From an uncultured bacterium (GTDB lineage: Bacteria > Bacillota > Clostridia > Christensenellales > Pumilibacteraceae): DNA of 34,470 nucleotides. The notes beneath the pieces were generated by a model that saw only the letters and a program-made list of their open reading frames with translations, was not told the DNA's origin and did no database searches. The stretch is taken from assembly GCA_949744905.1 (NCBI GenBank), contig CATKCE010000055.1:1-34470 (forward strand). The letters run 5' to 3'. Both the position numbers and the translations under genes were made by a program. Below, piece by piece: positions 24,372 through 34,328 of this stretch. Each line of letters begins with the position of its first letter. The first letter of the stretch is position 1.

Positions 24372-27300
24372 TTGAAAAAGTTTTTTGTAGCAATGTTATC
24401 GGCGCTTATGACGGTGTCCATGGTATTCGTGGCTGTTGCGGACAGCCGCCGCGTTTCGGTTCCCGTTGCCGCGCCGAATATGTCTAAGCAGATAGAGGAC
24501 GTGACCGGTAAATTCGATTTCGATTCGGCGCTCGACTCGGCGCTCCGCGACGACGGTTACGGCGACTATGCGATAAATACCAAAGGTCCCCGTAGCGTTA
24601 TAGTGGAACTTAGCGGAGCCAGCGTTTTGGAAACGTTTAATTCTTTACAGCAATCCGGCGGTTACGATTCGGCGGCGGAATTCGCTTTATCGAGCGCAGG
24701 TAAAAGCATATCGAGCGAACTGAAAAGCGAGCAAAAGGCTTTTCTTGCCGCGCTTAAACGCGAAAAAATAGATTATACGCTCAAATACAATTATTCTGGT
24801 ATAATAAACGCGGTCGCGCTTACGGTGGATTCGTCGGATGTCTCAGCCATATCCAAAATAAAGGGAGTGGAAAACGTCATTTACTCCGAGACGTATTACG
24901 CGCCTTCAGCGGAAGCCGTGATGAATCAGGTCAACGCTTACAGCACGGGTATTTACAACACCGACGGCATTTCGTATACCGGCGCTGGCATGGTGGTGGC
25001 CGTTCTCGATACCGGTCTCGATTACACCCATAACGCGTTCCGTCAAATGCCCGAGGTGCAGTCCCTTACCAAAGACAAAGTGGAGGCCGCGGTCAAAAGC
25101 GGTACTCTTGCAGCAAAAGCAATGATGGAGTCGGTGACTGCCGACGAGTTGTACATGAACGCCAAAGTGCCGTTCCAGTTCGACTATGCCGACAACGACG
25201 CCGACGTGTATCCCGTAACTTCTTCGCACGGTACCCACGTTGCCGGTATTATAGCCGGATACGAGGAAAACGTGGATTACGAGATCATGAGTTCCGACGA
25301 AAACATGTATTTCGATACCGACGAAAACGGCAATAAGAGATTTTCCGGCGTTGCGGTGGACGCGCAGCTTGCCATTTTTAAAGTGTTCTCCGACCTCGGT
25401 GAACAGGGCGCTCCCACCGAGGCTATAATAGCGGCGCTCAACGACGCGGTAGTACTGGGCGTCGACATAATAAACATGAGCCTCGGAAGCGATGCGGGCT
25501 TTGCACGTTCTACCGACGAGGAAGCCGTAAACGAGGTGTACGATCGCATACGCGAGGCGGGCATCACTCTTGCGGTAGCCGCAGGCAACAGTTACAGTTC
25601 GTCTTACGGCGGAACATACGGAAACACAAACCTTACTTCAAACCCCGACAGCAGTACCGTGGGTTCGCCGTCCGTGTATAACGGCACCATTTCCGTAGCG
25701 TCTATAAGCGGACAGCTTTCGCCGTATCTTTTGATAAACGGCAAGGTCGCCGCGTACTTTATAAACGGCAAAGCGGCGTCCGGCAAGGATTACGATTTTA
25801 CCGAGTTGTTGCTTGACGGAGCGGAGAAAAAGACCTTTGATTACGTGGTCGTGGGCGGTTACGGCGAAGCGCACAACTATACGCAGGACGTGCGCGAAAA
25901 ACTCGCGAAAGGCAACTGCATAGCCGTTGTCCGCCGCGGTACGTCGAGCTTCGAGGACAAACAGCGCGTGGCGGCGCAGTACGGCGCGGTCGGTTGTATA
26001 ATTTACAACAACGTGTCCGGCACGATAAGCGCGTCTTTGGGCACCGGATACAGAATACCCACGTGTACCGTTACTATGGATATCGCCAATCAGTTCGTGT
26101 CGCAGACTTACGGCACGATAGAGTTGTGTAAAGATTACAAAGCAGGTCCGTTTATGAGCGAGTTCTCGTCGTGGGGAGCATCTCCCGATTTGCAGTTGTA
26201 TCCCGATATCACGGCGCACGGCGGATATATTACTTCGGCTGTGCTGGGCGGCTACGGCGTGTACAGCGGCACCAGTATGGCTACGCCCAATATCGCCGGT
26301 ATCAGCACGCTTTTCCGTCAGCATCTCGTTGAAAAGTATCCCGACCTCAGCAAAGTACAGATAAACGACATGTTGTACCAGATATTGATGTCGACGGCTA
26401 CCATGGCGCGCAACGAAGACGGCAATCCGTATTCGCCCCGTAAACAGGGCGCGGGACTTGCCGATATCAACAATTCTATAAACACCGACGCGTATATGTA
26501 CGTTAAAGGCACTAACAAGACCAAGGTGGAGTTGGGCGACGATCCGTCGAAGTCCGGCAATTATACCTTGCGTTTCAACTTTAAGAATACTTCTTCGTCC
26601 GAGCGCAAGTACGAAATGTCGAGTTACGTCATGACCGAAAAAGTGTCCAGCGACGGCATAACCGTGGCCGAAAAAGCGTACGTGTTCTCCGACGCAAAGG
26701 TGCGTATCGCCGCGGCGGAAAACGGTATCTCGTATTCGGGCAATACGGTTACGCTCGCGCCCGGCGCGGACGCTCAACTTACCGTGCAGATAGTGTTGAC
26801 GTCTTCCGATAAAGCGTATCTCGACGCAAACTTCAAAAACGGAATGTTCGTTGAGGGATATCTTAGATTTACCGATATGAGCGCCGCCAACAAAGTAGAC
26901 CTCGGCATACCGTATATGGGATTTTACGGCGATTGGTTGGACGCTCCCATGTTCGATCATTCGGCGTACGACGTTTCGGGTTCTAAGTTCGACGAAAGCG
27001 TGCCCCAAGAGGACAAACTTAAAGCCGACCTTTATGAGTCCATAGTTATAGGCAAGTACTACCGCGAGAACGGCGACCGCTACATGCCGCTCGGCGAATA
27101 TATCTTCAATTTGCCCGAGAATCGGGAAACCCAAATAGAATCTTCCGTAGATAAAATAGCCGTAAGTAACAACGATTACGGTATTTACGAGTTATACGGC
27201 GTGTATGCAGGACTTTTACGCGGCGCCAAGAGCATGAAAGTCGCCGTCTCCGATTCTGTGACCGGCGAGGTGATATACGAGCGCACCAACTACGAAGTCC

Positions 27301-30300
27301 GCAAGAGCGTCGAAGGCAAGCCCGGTCCGGTCTTGATAGAACTGGATCCCGACGAATTGGGTCTTAAAAGCAATACCAAGTACGACGTCAAACTCACCGG
27401 CGCAATAGATTACGAAAACGGCGAAAACGTGAGCCGCAACAGCTGGGATTTCAGTTTTTATACCGATTACGAAGTTCCGTACGTTGTAGATTCCAACGTG
27501 CGCGTATCGTACGACAACAATAAAAACAAGACGGTGAATCTCGATCTGTATCTGTACGATAACCATTACGTCCAGTCGTTGCAGCTTTTCACCTGGGTGG
27601 GAAAAGCCAACGATCCCGACATTGAGTTCCTTACCGAGTATCCGATAGAGGTCAACAGCAGTTTCGGCGGCACCACGCGCGTTACCGTAGATATCACGGA
27701 ATATCTCGACAACTTTGTCAACGCCGTCGGAAGTTATGCCAATAATATAGGCGTATATATAAGCGATTACGCGCTCAATCAGGGCGGGTACAGGATCCCC
27801 ATCAATTGGTCGGAACTTACCGATCTTTCGTTGACCGATACCGACGGTTTGGAACTTAACTCTTACGAGGACGGAGTCGAAGTGGGGCTCGGCATGCCGT
27901 TCGACTTTAACGTAAAAGTCGGTCCCGATAAAGCCGATTGGCAGGCGCTTAATTACACGTTGAGCGATCCTTCGGTGGCGGAGATTAAAGACGGCGTCAT
28001 CTTCGGCAGAAAAGTCGGCGAGACCGCCGTTACCGTGACGTCAAAGCACGAGGACAGTCTCGGAGGCGACGCGGAAAAAACGATAGGAAAGTACACGTTT
28101 ACCGTTAAGGTAACGGACGACGGACAGACGCACGAGTATCCGCTCAGGTCGGTCAAGTTTGCGTCGTATCAGCGCGCCGGAGAAACCGAACGCGTTATCA
28201 CGGATAATCGGGTTTCGCTGGATTGCGGAACCGTGGCCAAACTGCGGCTCGACTATACTCCGTGGTATGCGACCAACACCGACCAGATAACATGGACGTC
28301 GGTAACTCAGCGTACCGTAAGCGTTACCGCGGACGGCGTTATTACCGCGCTCAACGAGGGCGTGGGCTACGTGCGCGTAAGCTGGAAGTACAACAACGTA
28401 AACTTCGAAAGCATGCTTACCGTGAACATCGGTAAAAAATACGAACTTTTAAGCGGATATATTTACCGTTACCACGGCGCAGACAAAGTGTTGCAGATAC
28501 CTTCCAATTTGGGCGGTATATACCTCGGACATTTCAATGACGACACAGCCGGACCGCTGAGTGGCGATAAAAACGTAAAAGTCGCTATCGTGCCGAGCGG
28601 TATCAAAAATATCGGCAGAGAGACGTTTGCCGGCTGTACCGCTTTAGAAACGGTATATCTGCCCGCTACGCTTGAAGGCATCGGATACGGCGCGTTCAAA
28701 GACTGTAAAAAACTTAAAAATATTTACTGGTTTACCGACGCTTACTACAATACCGATCTCGGTTATTACACTTATGTAAACGCCGGCGGAGCTACTGTGC
28801 CGTGCTTTGACGAAAACGGCAATTACATGGGAGGCTTTACCGGCAAAAACGGCGTTGCCGAAAGCGCGGAAGACCTTACCGAATGCACGGCGAAAAATCT
28901 GTATTTGTGGAACAGCGCGTTTGAAAGCTGTTCGGCGCTTACGGCGTTCGATCTCTCGAAAACTACCGCCGTGTACGAAAACGCGTTCAAAGACTGCACT
29001 TCGCTCAAAAAAGCGGATGCGCGCAATATAAAGAACGCAGGCGAAAGCGCGTTTGCCGGATGCTCGGGAATAACCGAACTGTTGCTCGGAAAAGATACCG
29101 TGCTCGGCGTCGCCATGTTCCAGAACTGTAACTCCATTACTTCGGTGGATATATATTCCTCCGCGATCGGGGCGGGCGCGTTCTTTAACTGCAAAGGACT
29201 GCGTACCGTAAATATCCATAACGACCTTATACGCATCGGCGAGCAGGCGTTTGCCGGTTGTACCGCGTTGACGGCATTGAACGTTGCCGGTAGCGTCGGC
29301 GAGATAGAGTACCACGCTTTTTACGGCGCAGCGCTGTCGTCTGCGGATATTTCCGTAGCGAATATCGGCGCGAGAGTATTCGAAGGCTGCACGAGACTGA
29401 CGTCGGTTACGTTGCGCGACACTGCGTTTTTGGGCGACTACGCGTTCCTCGGTTGTTCGGCGCTCCGTACCGTTACCATCGGCGAAGGCACTACGCTCGA
29501 TACCATAGGTTTGTCGCCGTTTAACGGCTGCACTTCGTTTACCGACTTTGCGGTATCGCGCAACAACCGCAATTTCCGTATCAAGCGGGATAACGGATAT
29601 ACTCTTTTATATAATGCCGACGCGACTAAACTGTTGCTTGCGCCCACCGGATATGCTCCTTCCGCCGGCTATAACTTCAACGGTTTGACTACGATAGGAT
29701 CCAGCGCGTACGCCAACAGCGGCATAAGCGTGGATACGCTTGTTATCCCCGAGGGGATAACGGAAATAGGCGACTTTGCGTTCGGATTCAATAGATTCTC
29801 CACGGTCATATTGCCCGCATCGCTTGAGACCATAGGCGTCGGCGCGTTTTACGGTTGCGCTAATCTTAAAAGCGTGGTGTTCCTCGGAGACAAGGTAAAA
29901 ACGTTGCCGTCGAGTTTGTTCTACGGTTGCACGTCGCTTGTATCCGTCGATCTGCCGCGCGGACTGGAAACCATAAACGCGGGCGCGTTTTACGGTTGCT
30001 CGGCTTTGGGCGTTATAAATATCCCCGCGTCGGTCGGGGCTATCGGAAACAATGCGTTTGCCGGTTGTACGTCGCTTAAAACCGTTAAATTCGACAACGC
30101 GTCGCGTCTCGCGACCATAGGCTCCGGTTGCTTTATGTCCGCGGGTATTACCGGTATTCAACTGCCCGCTACTTTGAAAACGCTCGGCGACGGCGCGTTT
30201 GCCGGCTGTTCCGCGCTTACCGAGATAACCATCCCCGGTGCGCTTGAAAACTGGGGCTCGCTCACGTTCCTGCAATGTACTTCGCTTAAAAACGTTGTAA

Positions 30301-31712
30301 TAGAGGAAGGAGTGAAATACGTCGGCTCTTACGCTTTTGCTTTTGTCGATACGGAAAGCGGAGATATATATTACAATACTGCCCTTAAAACGGTGGTGTT
30401 GCCTTCCACTCTCACGGATATACGCCCTTACGCCTTTGCCGCCTGCAGCGCTCTCGAAAGCATAGATCTCAAATATGTGCAAGTCGTATACGATTCGGCG
30501 TTTATGGGATGCACCGCGCTTAAAGACCTCGGAAACACCGATAAAGTGTTCTATCTTGGAGCACAGGCGTTTACCGGTTGCTCGGCGCTCGTGTCGGTGG
30601 ATATGCCGGGCGTGCTTACGATAGGCAATTACGCGTTCCAAAACTGTGCTTCGCTTACTTCGGTCAATTTCCCCTCGGCGCAGATTGTGGCTAACTTTGC
30701 TTTCAGAAACTGTGCCGAACTTGCAAACGTGAATATGCCGGAAGTGCGCAGGATGTTCAGCATGGTATTCTACAATTGCGCCGCGCTTACCGAAATAGAG
30801 TTGCCCAAAATAGAAATGATGGGGCAGGGCGTGTTCTTCGGTTGCGGTCTTACTTCCTTTAATATTCCCGCGTCGCTCACCGATATGGACGTTGCGAACT
30901 TTATGGCTTGTCTTTCGCTTGAAGAAATAACGGTTGACGAGAACAATCCCGTGTACTTTACCGACGGCGTTGCGGTATACAGAAAACTTTCAAACGGACA
31001 TTACGAGGCCGTAGCTTATCCCAATGCGCGCGGCGGCAAGTATTCTATTTTGGAAGGGACCGTGCGCATAGCCGATTACGCCTTTGCTTATTCGGTCACG
31101 CTCAATTACGTGGAGCTTCCCGGGACTATAAAGAGCGTGGGCGCGCAAGCGTTCTACTACGTCGGACTCGGTACGGACAGCATAACTTACGTGTTCAAGA
31201 GTTTGCAGGCGCCCGCTTTGGAGTGTTTCGCCTCTTCGGAGGGCAGAAACGCCGTGTATCTGTATTACAACTTTACCCACGGATTCGGACGCGTCAGGAC
31301 GAACATCAAATATCCCGCCAACGGTTTGGGATACAACAGCTATATTTATCAGACGTATTTTAATCTTGACGAGACTTTGCCCGCCGTTGCCGACGAAACG
31401 ACTTTGTTGGTGATAGACCGAATTAACAATCTCGACAAAGCCACCGCTACCGCGGAGGAAGTGGCAAGCATACGTTCGCTTATAAACACCATGAGCGAGA
31501 CGCAGAAAAATCTTGTCACCAATTACGGCAAGTTTGTGGATATCGAGTCTTCGATAAACGCCCATCCCGAGCCTACGCCGGGACCCGAGGTCGAAAAGGG
31601 ATTTCCGCTGTACGGAGCCGTGCTCATTTCTGTATTTGCGACTTTGGCCGTATGTTGCGCCGCTTTCGTACTGTACGTGTGGTTTATGAAAAAGAGAGGT
31701 AACGCACAATGA
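24372..31712 (+). CDS. secreted S8 subtilase with PA domain fused to leucine-rich repeats and a C-terminal membrane anchor (2446 aa)
   Basis: TTG start. The signal peptide probably ends at AVA-DS (23/24) and has no lipobox. An inhibitor-I9-like propeptide lies at about 75-180. The catalytic triad of a subtilisin-family serine protease is complete: Asp213 (VLDTG), His286 (SHGTHVAG) and Ser635 (SGTSMATP), with oxyanion Asn406 (AAGNS). A protease-associated domain is inserted at about 455-590. Fn3_5-like and other beta modules follow, as in lactocepin and C5a-peptidase-type envelope proteases, then two Big_2-like domains (about 1155-1357), a BspA-type LRR solenoid (about 1360-2265), a short helical MSETQKNLV module, a Pro-rich spacer, a membrane helix (about 2410-2437) and a basic end (KKRGNAQ). 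No LPXTG is seen. It would cleave proteins at the cell surface, perhaps its neighbours. The stop overlaps the next start (ATGA). Confidence 0.94.
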   Translation: MKKFFVAMLSALMTVSMVFVAVADSRRVSVPVAAPNMSKQIEDVTGKFDFDSALDSALRDDGYGDYAINTKGPRSVIVELSGASVLETFNSLQQSGGYDSAAEFALSSAGKSISSELKSEQKAFLAALKREKIDYTLKYNYSGIINAVALTVDSSDVSAISKIKGVENVIYSETYYAPSAEAVMNQVNAYSTGIYNTDGISYTGAGMVVAVLDTGLDYTHNAFRQMPEVQSLTKDKVEAAVKSGTLAAKAMMESVTADELYMNAKVPFQFDYADNDADVYPVTSSHGTHVAGIIAGYEENVDYEIMSSDENMYFDTDENGNKRFSGVAVDAQLAIFKVFSDLGEQGAPTEAIIAALNDAVVLGVDIINMSLGSDAGFARSTDEEAVNEVYDRIREAGITLAVAAGNSYSSSYGGTYGNTNLTSNPDSSTVGSPSVYNGTISVASISGQLSPYLLINGKVAAYFINGKAASGKDYDFTELLLDGAEKKTFDYVVVGGYGEAHNYTQDVREKLAKGNCIAVVRRGTSSFEDKQRVAAQYGAVGCIIYNNVSGTISASLGTGYRIPTCTVTMDIANQFVSQTYGTIELCKDYKAGPFMSEFSSWGASPDLQLYPDITAHGGYITSAVLGGYGVYSGTSMATPNIAGISTLFRQHLVEKYPDLSKVQINDMLYQILMSTATMARNEDGNPYSPRKQGAGLADINNSINTDAYMYVKGTNKTKVELGDDPSKSGNYTLRFNFKNTSSSERKYEMSSYVMTEKVSSDGITVAEKAYVFSDAKVRIAAAENGISYSGNTVTLAPGADAQLTVQIVLTSSDKAYLDANFKNGMFVEGYLRFTDMSAANKVDLGIPYMGFYGDWLDAPMFDHSAYDVSGSKFDESVPQEDKLKADLYESIVIGKYYRENGDRYMPLGEYIFNLPENRETQIESSVDKIAVSNNDYGIYELYGVYAGLLRGAKSMKVAVSDSVTGEVIYERTNYEVRKSVEGKPGPVLIELDPDELGLKSNTKYDVKLTGAIDYENGENVSRNSWDFSFYTDYEVPYVVDSNVRVSYDNNKNKTVNLDLYLYDNHYVQSLQLFTWVGKANDPDIEFLTEYPIEVNSSFGGTTRVTVDITEYLDNFVNAVGSYANNIGVYISDYALNQGGYRIPINWSELTDLSLTDTDGLELNSYEDGVEVGLGMPFDFNVKVGPDKADWQALNYTLSDPSVAEIKDGVIFGRKVGETAVTVTSKHEDSLGGDAEKTIGKYTFTVKVTDDGQTHEYPLRSVKFASYQRAGETERVITDNRVSLDCGTVAKLRLDYTPWYATNTDQITWTSVTQRTVSVTADGVITALNEGVGYVRVSWKYNNVNFESMLTVNIGKKYELLSGYIYRYHGADKVLQIPSNLGGIYLGHFNDDTAGPLSGDKNVKVAIVPSGIKNIGRETFAGCTALETVYLPATLEGIGYGAFKDCKKLKNIYWFTDAYYNTDLGYYTYVNAGGATVPCFDENGNYMGGFTGKNGVAESAEDLTECTAKNLYLWNSAFESCSALTAFDLSKTTAVYENAFKDCTSLKKADARNIKNAGESAFAGCSGITELLLGKDTVLGVAMFQNCNSITSVDIYSSAIGAGAFFNCKGLRTVNIHNDLIRIGEQAFAGCTALTALNVAGSVGEIEYHAFYGAALSSADISVANIGARVFEGCTRLTSVTLRDTAFLGDYAFLGCSALRTVTIGEGTTLDTIGLSPFNGCTSFTDFAVSRNNRNFRIKRDNGYTLLYNADATKLLLAPTGYAPSAGYNFNGLTTIGSSAYANSGISVDTLVIPEGITEIGDFAFGFNRFSTVILPASLETIGVGAFYGCANLKSVVFLGDKVKTLPSSLFYGCTSLVSVDLPRGLETINAGAFYGCSALGVINIPASVGAIGNNAFAGCTSLKTVKFDNASRLATIGSGCFMSAGITGIQLPATLKTLGDGAFAGCSALTEITIPGALENWGSLTFLQCTSLKNVVIEEGVKYVGSYAFAFVDTESGDIYYNTALKTVVLPSTLTDIRPYAFAACSALESIDLKYVQVVYDSAFMGCTALKDLGNTDKVFYLGAQAFTGCSALVSVDMPGVLTIGNYAFQNCASLTSVNFPSAQIVANFAFRNCAELANVNMPEVRRMFSMVFYNCAALTEIELPKIEMMGQGVFFGCGLTSFNIPASLTDMDVANFMACLSLEEITVDENNPVYFTDGVAVYRKLSNGHYEAVAYPNARGGKYSILEGTVRIADYAFAYSVTLNYVELPGTIKSVGAQAFYYVGLGTDSITYVFKSLQAPALECFASSEGRNAVYLYYNFTHGFGRVRTNIKYPANGLGYNSYIYQTYFNLDETLPAVADETTLLVIDRINNLDKATATAEEVASIRSLINTMSETQKNLVTNYGKFVDIESSINAHPEPTPGPEVEKGFPLYGAVLISVFATLAVCCAAFVLYVWFMKKRGNAQ

Positions 31713-34282
31713 AAAAGAAGATCATAGCGTTGTTGCTCGCCGTTAGTTGCGTGTTCTGTTTTACGCTGACGGCTTGCGGTAAAGATAAAGGCGACGGATT
31801 CGAATTTCCGCCGATTGACGAGACCGAATACGAATACAGTTTCGATTCTAAAGGCGGCAGTGCGGTTGCAGGCGGCAGGTTATACGCAAACGAATATATC
31901 CCCATGCCGTCGGAGCCGGAACGCGACGGTTACGAGTTTACCGGTTGGTACTACGATGAGGACTGCACGCGTATATGTCCGTTTATTTATACCAGGATGC
32001 CGGCGCACGATATAGTGTTTTACGCAGGCTGGACGCAACTTGTGGTTATCACGTTCGATACCGACGGCGGAACGCCGGTCGATAAGATATCGGGACACGC
32101 GGGAGACGAGATAAGCGAAGACGTAGCCGCTTCAATTAAAACAACTAAGGACGGGCATGTTTTCGAGGGTTGGTATTACGACGCCGATTTTATCGACGAA
32201 TTTGTTCCCGGCGTCATGCCCTCGGCAAGTATAACGGTGTACGCAAAATGGCGCGAGAGAAACGGCTCGGTCAACGTCGTTATAAATTACAACAATAAGA
32301 CGGCAAACGTCGAGTGCAAGGAAGGGGACGTAATAGACCTCTCAAAATACTCCGAGCACGACGTTGACGAATATTCCGAGTTTGTAGGTTGGGCGACGGA
32401 AGAAAACGGCTTTATATTGGGCGACAAGTTTACCGTACCCGCTTACGACGTAACGGTGTACGATGTGATCCGTACCAAAAAAGAATACGCGCATATAAAA
32501 ATTGTCGCGTCCGATTATAACGACGCGTATGACTTCTATGCGAAAAAAGGCCGTTATATGTCGGCGCAGGATTCGAACCTTGACGGATATGTCGACCGTA
32601 TGTCGCTCGTCAAAGCCGCGGATATCGCATCGTTCGATCTCGTATACAACGGGTTTCGCGACGAGGGCGGCGCTGCGTTTGATTTCGGAGACGACGTCGT
32701 CGCATGCGACATGACTTTGACGATAGACGTATATTCCGACAAACTTGTCTACGAGCCCAGAGTAAACGACAAAAACGTTTTGCAGGCATACGTGGTGACG
32801 GGTTATACCGGCAACTCCCAAAGACTTATCGTACCCGCCGAATATTCCGAAAATAACGGAGCTACCGTTCCCGTTATAGCTATATCCAAAGAGGCGTTTA
32901 AGGGCAAAGCGTTTGTTTCCGCCGTTTTGCCGGACAGTATTCAGGTGATACAGGCGTCCGCTTTTGAAAACTGCGCGTCGCTTACTGCCGTCGTCTTTCC
33001 GGCACAACTTGCCGAATTGTACGACTCGGCGTTTAAGGGCTGTACGGCTCTTGCAGATGTGGAAGTGAATGATTCGGTATATTACTTCGGATACAAAGTA
33101 TTCGAGGGAGCTCCGTTTGAATCGTCTATGCCCGCTAAAAACGGCGTTGTATGCGTCAGCGGTGTGAATCCCGATATTAAGCAGGATATTCTGTACGCGT
33201 ATAAAGGAGCAAGCGTTAGCCTCGATATTTCGTCGGTTGCCTGCGTTGCCGGCGGCGCGTTTGAAAACGTGCAAGGGCTTGAAACGGTTTCGTTTGCCGG
33301 CAGTGTGCGCATAATAGGCAATGCGGCTTTCCGCGGTTGTTCCGATTTGATAAATATAGAAGCGGGCGAGGGCGGTATCCAATTCGTTCAGGACAACGCT
33401 TTTGAAAATTGCGGCAAGCTGGTTTCGTTCGAACAGGGCGAGAGCGTTGCCATGCGTTCGATAGGGGCATCGGCGTTTAAGAACTGCTCGTCGCTCGAAT
33501 CGTTTGATTTTATGCCCAATCTTACTTCGCTCGGCGAAAGCGCTTTCGAAGGTTGCTCGTCGCTCGTATCCGTAAACATAATGATAGCGCAGGCAAACAA
33601 CCAGATCTATATGCCGCGCATAACTTCCGTGCCCGCCCGCACGTTTTACGGTTGCTCCGCGCTTAAACAGTATGTTGTGACCGATTACGTCACCGCGATT
33701 GCGCCGGAGGCGTTCGGCGGTTGTGCATCTCTCAAATATGTCGATATGGGACTTTTGCGTCCCGCTTTAAAAACCGTGAGCGAAAACGCGTTTACGGGAT
33801 GCGTTTCGCTTAAAAGAGCGAGAGTAATATCTGCCGGAATAACGTTCGCAAACGGATGTTTCGATTCGGCTTGTGTCGACGGTCTTGCCATTTACGCATC
33901 CAAAAGTTTGTTGGAAGGGTATCGTGCGAGTATGGCGGGTTCGCCTTACGTCGGTTGTCTCAAAGAGACCGAACAGGTCGCGCCTACGGTAAAAGTCAAT
34001 AAGCCTAGTGTTTCCGCCGAACCCAGCCGTACGTTTAATGTTGTCGAAGCGGCAAAAGCCAACAGCGTCGCGTCGGACAATATTACCGCCGCCGATAAAC
34101 TGGAATACACGGTAAAGGTAACTGCGGGCGAAACCGAGCTTAAAAGCGTGGACGCCGACGGAGCGGTTTACGATCTTAGTAAAGCCGGCGTTTATACCGT
34201 TACGTTTACCGTTGCCGACGAATACGGCAACAGCTCGGAGGAAGTTTCGTTTAATATCGTTATCGCCGCGCCTTCGGTATAA
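31709..34282 (+). CDS. lipoprotein with InlB B-repeats, LRRs and a C-terminal Ig-like domain (857 aa)
   Basis: The start overlaps the protease stop by four bases, so translation is probably coupled; GAGAGG lies upstream. The lipobox is LTAC with Cys23. Three InlB B-repeat-like modules occupy about 40-255 (GYEFTGWYYDEDC, HVFEGWYYDADF and a divergent third with EFVGWATEENG). A region of unclear fold spans about 255-370. LRR_5 repeats follow (about 372-755), including an insert at 33115-33240. A C-terminal Ig-like domain, ending TFTVADEYGNSSEEVSF, resembles the bacterial HYR/DUF5011-type modules. There is no sorting signal. It belongs with the other LRR lipoproteins and is the last gene of the operon. 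Its ligand is unknown. Confidence 0.92.
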   Translation: MKKKIIALLLAVSCVFCFTLTACGKDKGDGFEFPPIDETEYEYSFDSKGGSAVAGGRLYANEYIPMPSEPERDGYEFTGWYYDEDCTRICPFIYTRMPAHDIVFYAGWTQLVVITFDTDGGTPVDKISGHAGDEISEDVAASIKTTKDGHVFEGWYYDADFIDEFVPGVMPSASITVYAKWRERNGSVNVVINYNNKTANVECKEGDVIDLSKYSEHDVDEYSEFVGWATEENGFILGDKFTVPAYDVTVYDVIRTKKEYAHIKIVASDYNDAYDFYAKKGRYMSAQDSNLDGYVDRMSLVKAADIASFDLVYNGFRDEGGAAFDFGDDVVACDMTLTIDVYSDKLVYEPRVNDKNVLQAYVVTGYTGNSQRLIVPAEYSENNGATVPVIAISKEAFKGKAFVSAVLPDSIQVIQASAFENCASLTAVVFPAQLAELYDSAFKGCTALADVEVNDSVYYFGYKVFEGAPFESSMPAKNGVVCVSGVNPDIKQDILYAYKGASVSLDISSVACVAGGAFENVQGLETVSFAGSVRIIGNAAFRGCSDLINIEAGEGGIQFVQDNAFENCGKLVSFEQGESVAMRSIGASAFKNCSSLESFDFMPNLTSLGESAFEGCSSLVSVNIMIAQANNQIYMPRITSVPARTFYGCSALKQYVVTDYVTAIAPEAFGGCASLKYVDMGLLRPALKTVSENAFTGCVSLKRARVISAGITFANGCFDSACVDGLAIYASKSLLEGYRASMAGSPYVGCLKETEQVAPTVKVNKPSVSAEPSRTFNVVEAAKANSVASDNITAADKLEYTVKVTAGETELKSVDADGAVYDLSKAGVYTVTFTVADEYGNSSEEVSFNIVIAAPSV

Positions 34283-34293
34283 CGGTATTTCGG

Positions 34294-34323
34294 TTGACTT
34301 ATATTATCGGTTTTTGTTATAAT
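34294..34323 (+). promoter_or_regulatory. sigma-A-type promoter P3 for a gene beyond the window
   Basis: TTGACT (34294-34299) is followed after 18 bases by a perfect TATAAT (34318-34323). It lies 12 bases after the last stop codon of the operon, and no terminator is visible in between, so some read-through from the operon is possible. Confidence 0.75.
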
Positions 34324-34328
34324 GACTT

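Noticed and set aside
25638-27134. 498-residue ORF on the minus strand
   Set aside because: It is antisense to the conserved protease catalytic region, whose triad and PA domain show that the plus strand is coding.
31560-31712. LPXTG-type sorting signal at the end of the protease
   Set aside because: A membrane helix and basic tail are present but no LPXTG-like motif precedes them, so I call it a membrane anchor only.
34283-34293. Terminator directly after the operon
   Set aside because: Only 12 bases separate the stop from P3 and no self-complementary arm with a T tract can be seen there.
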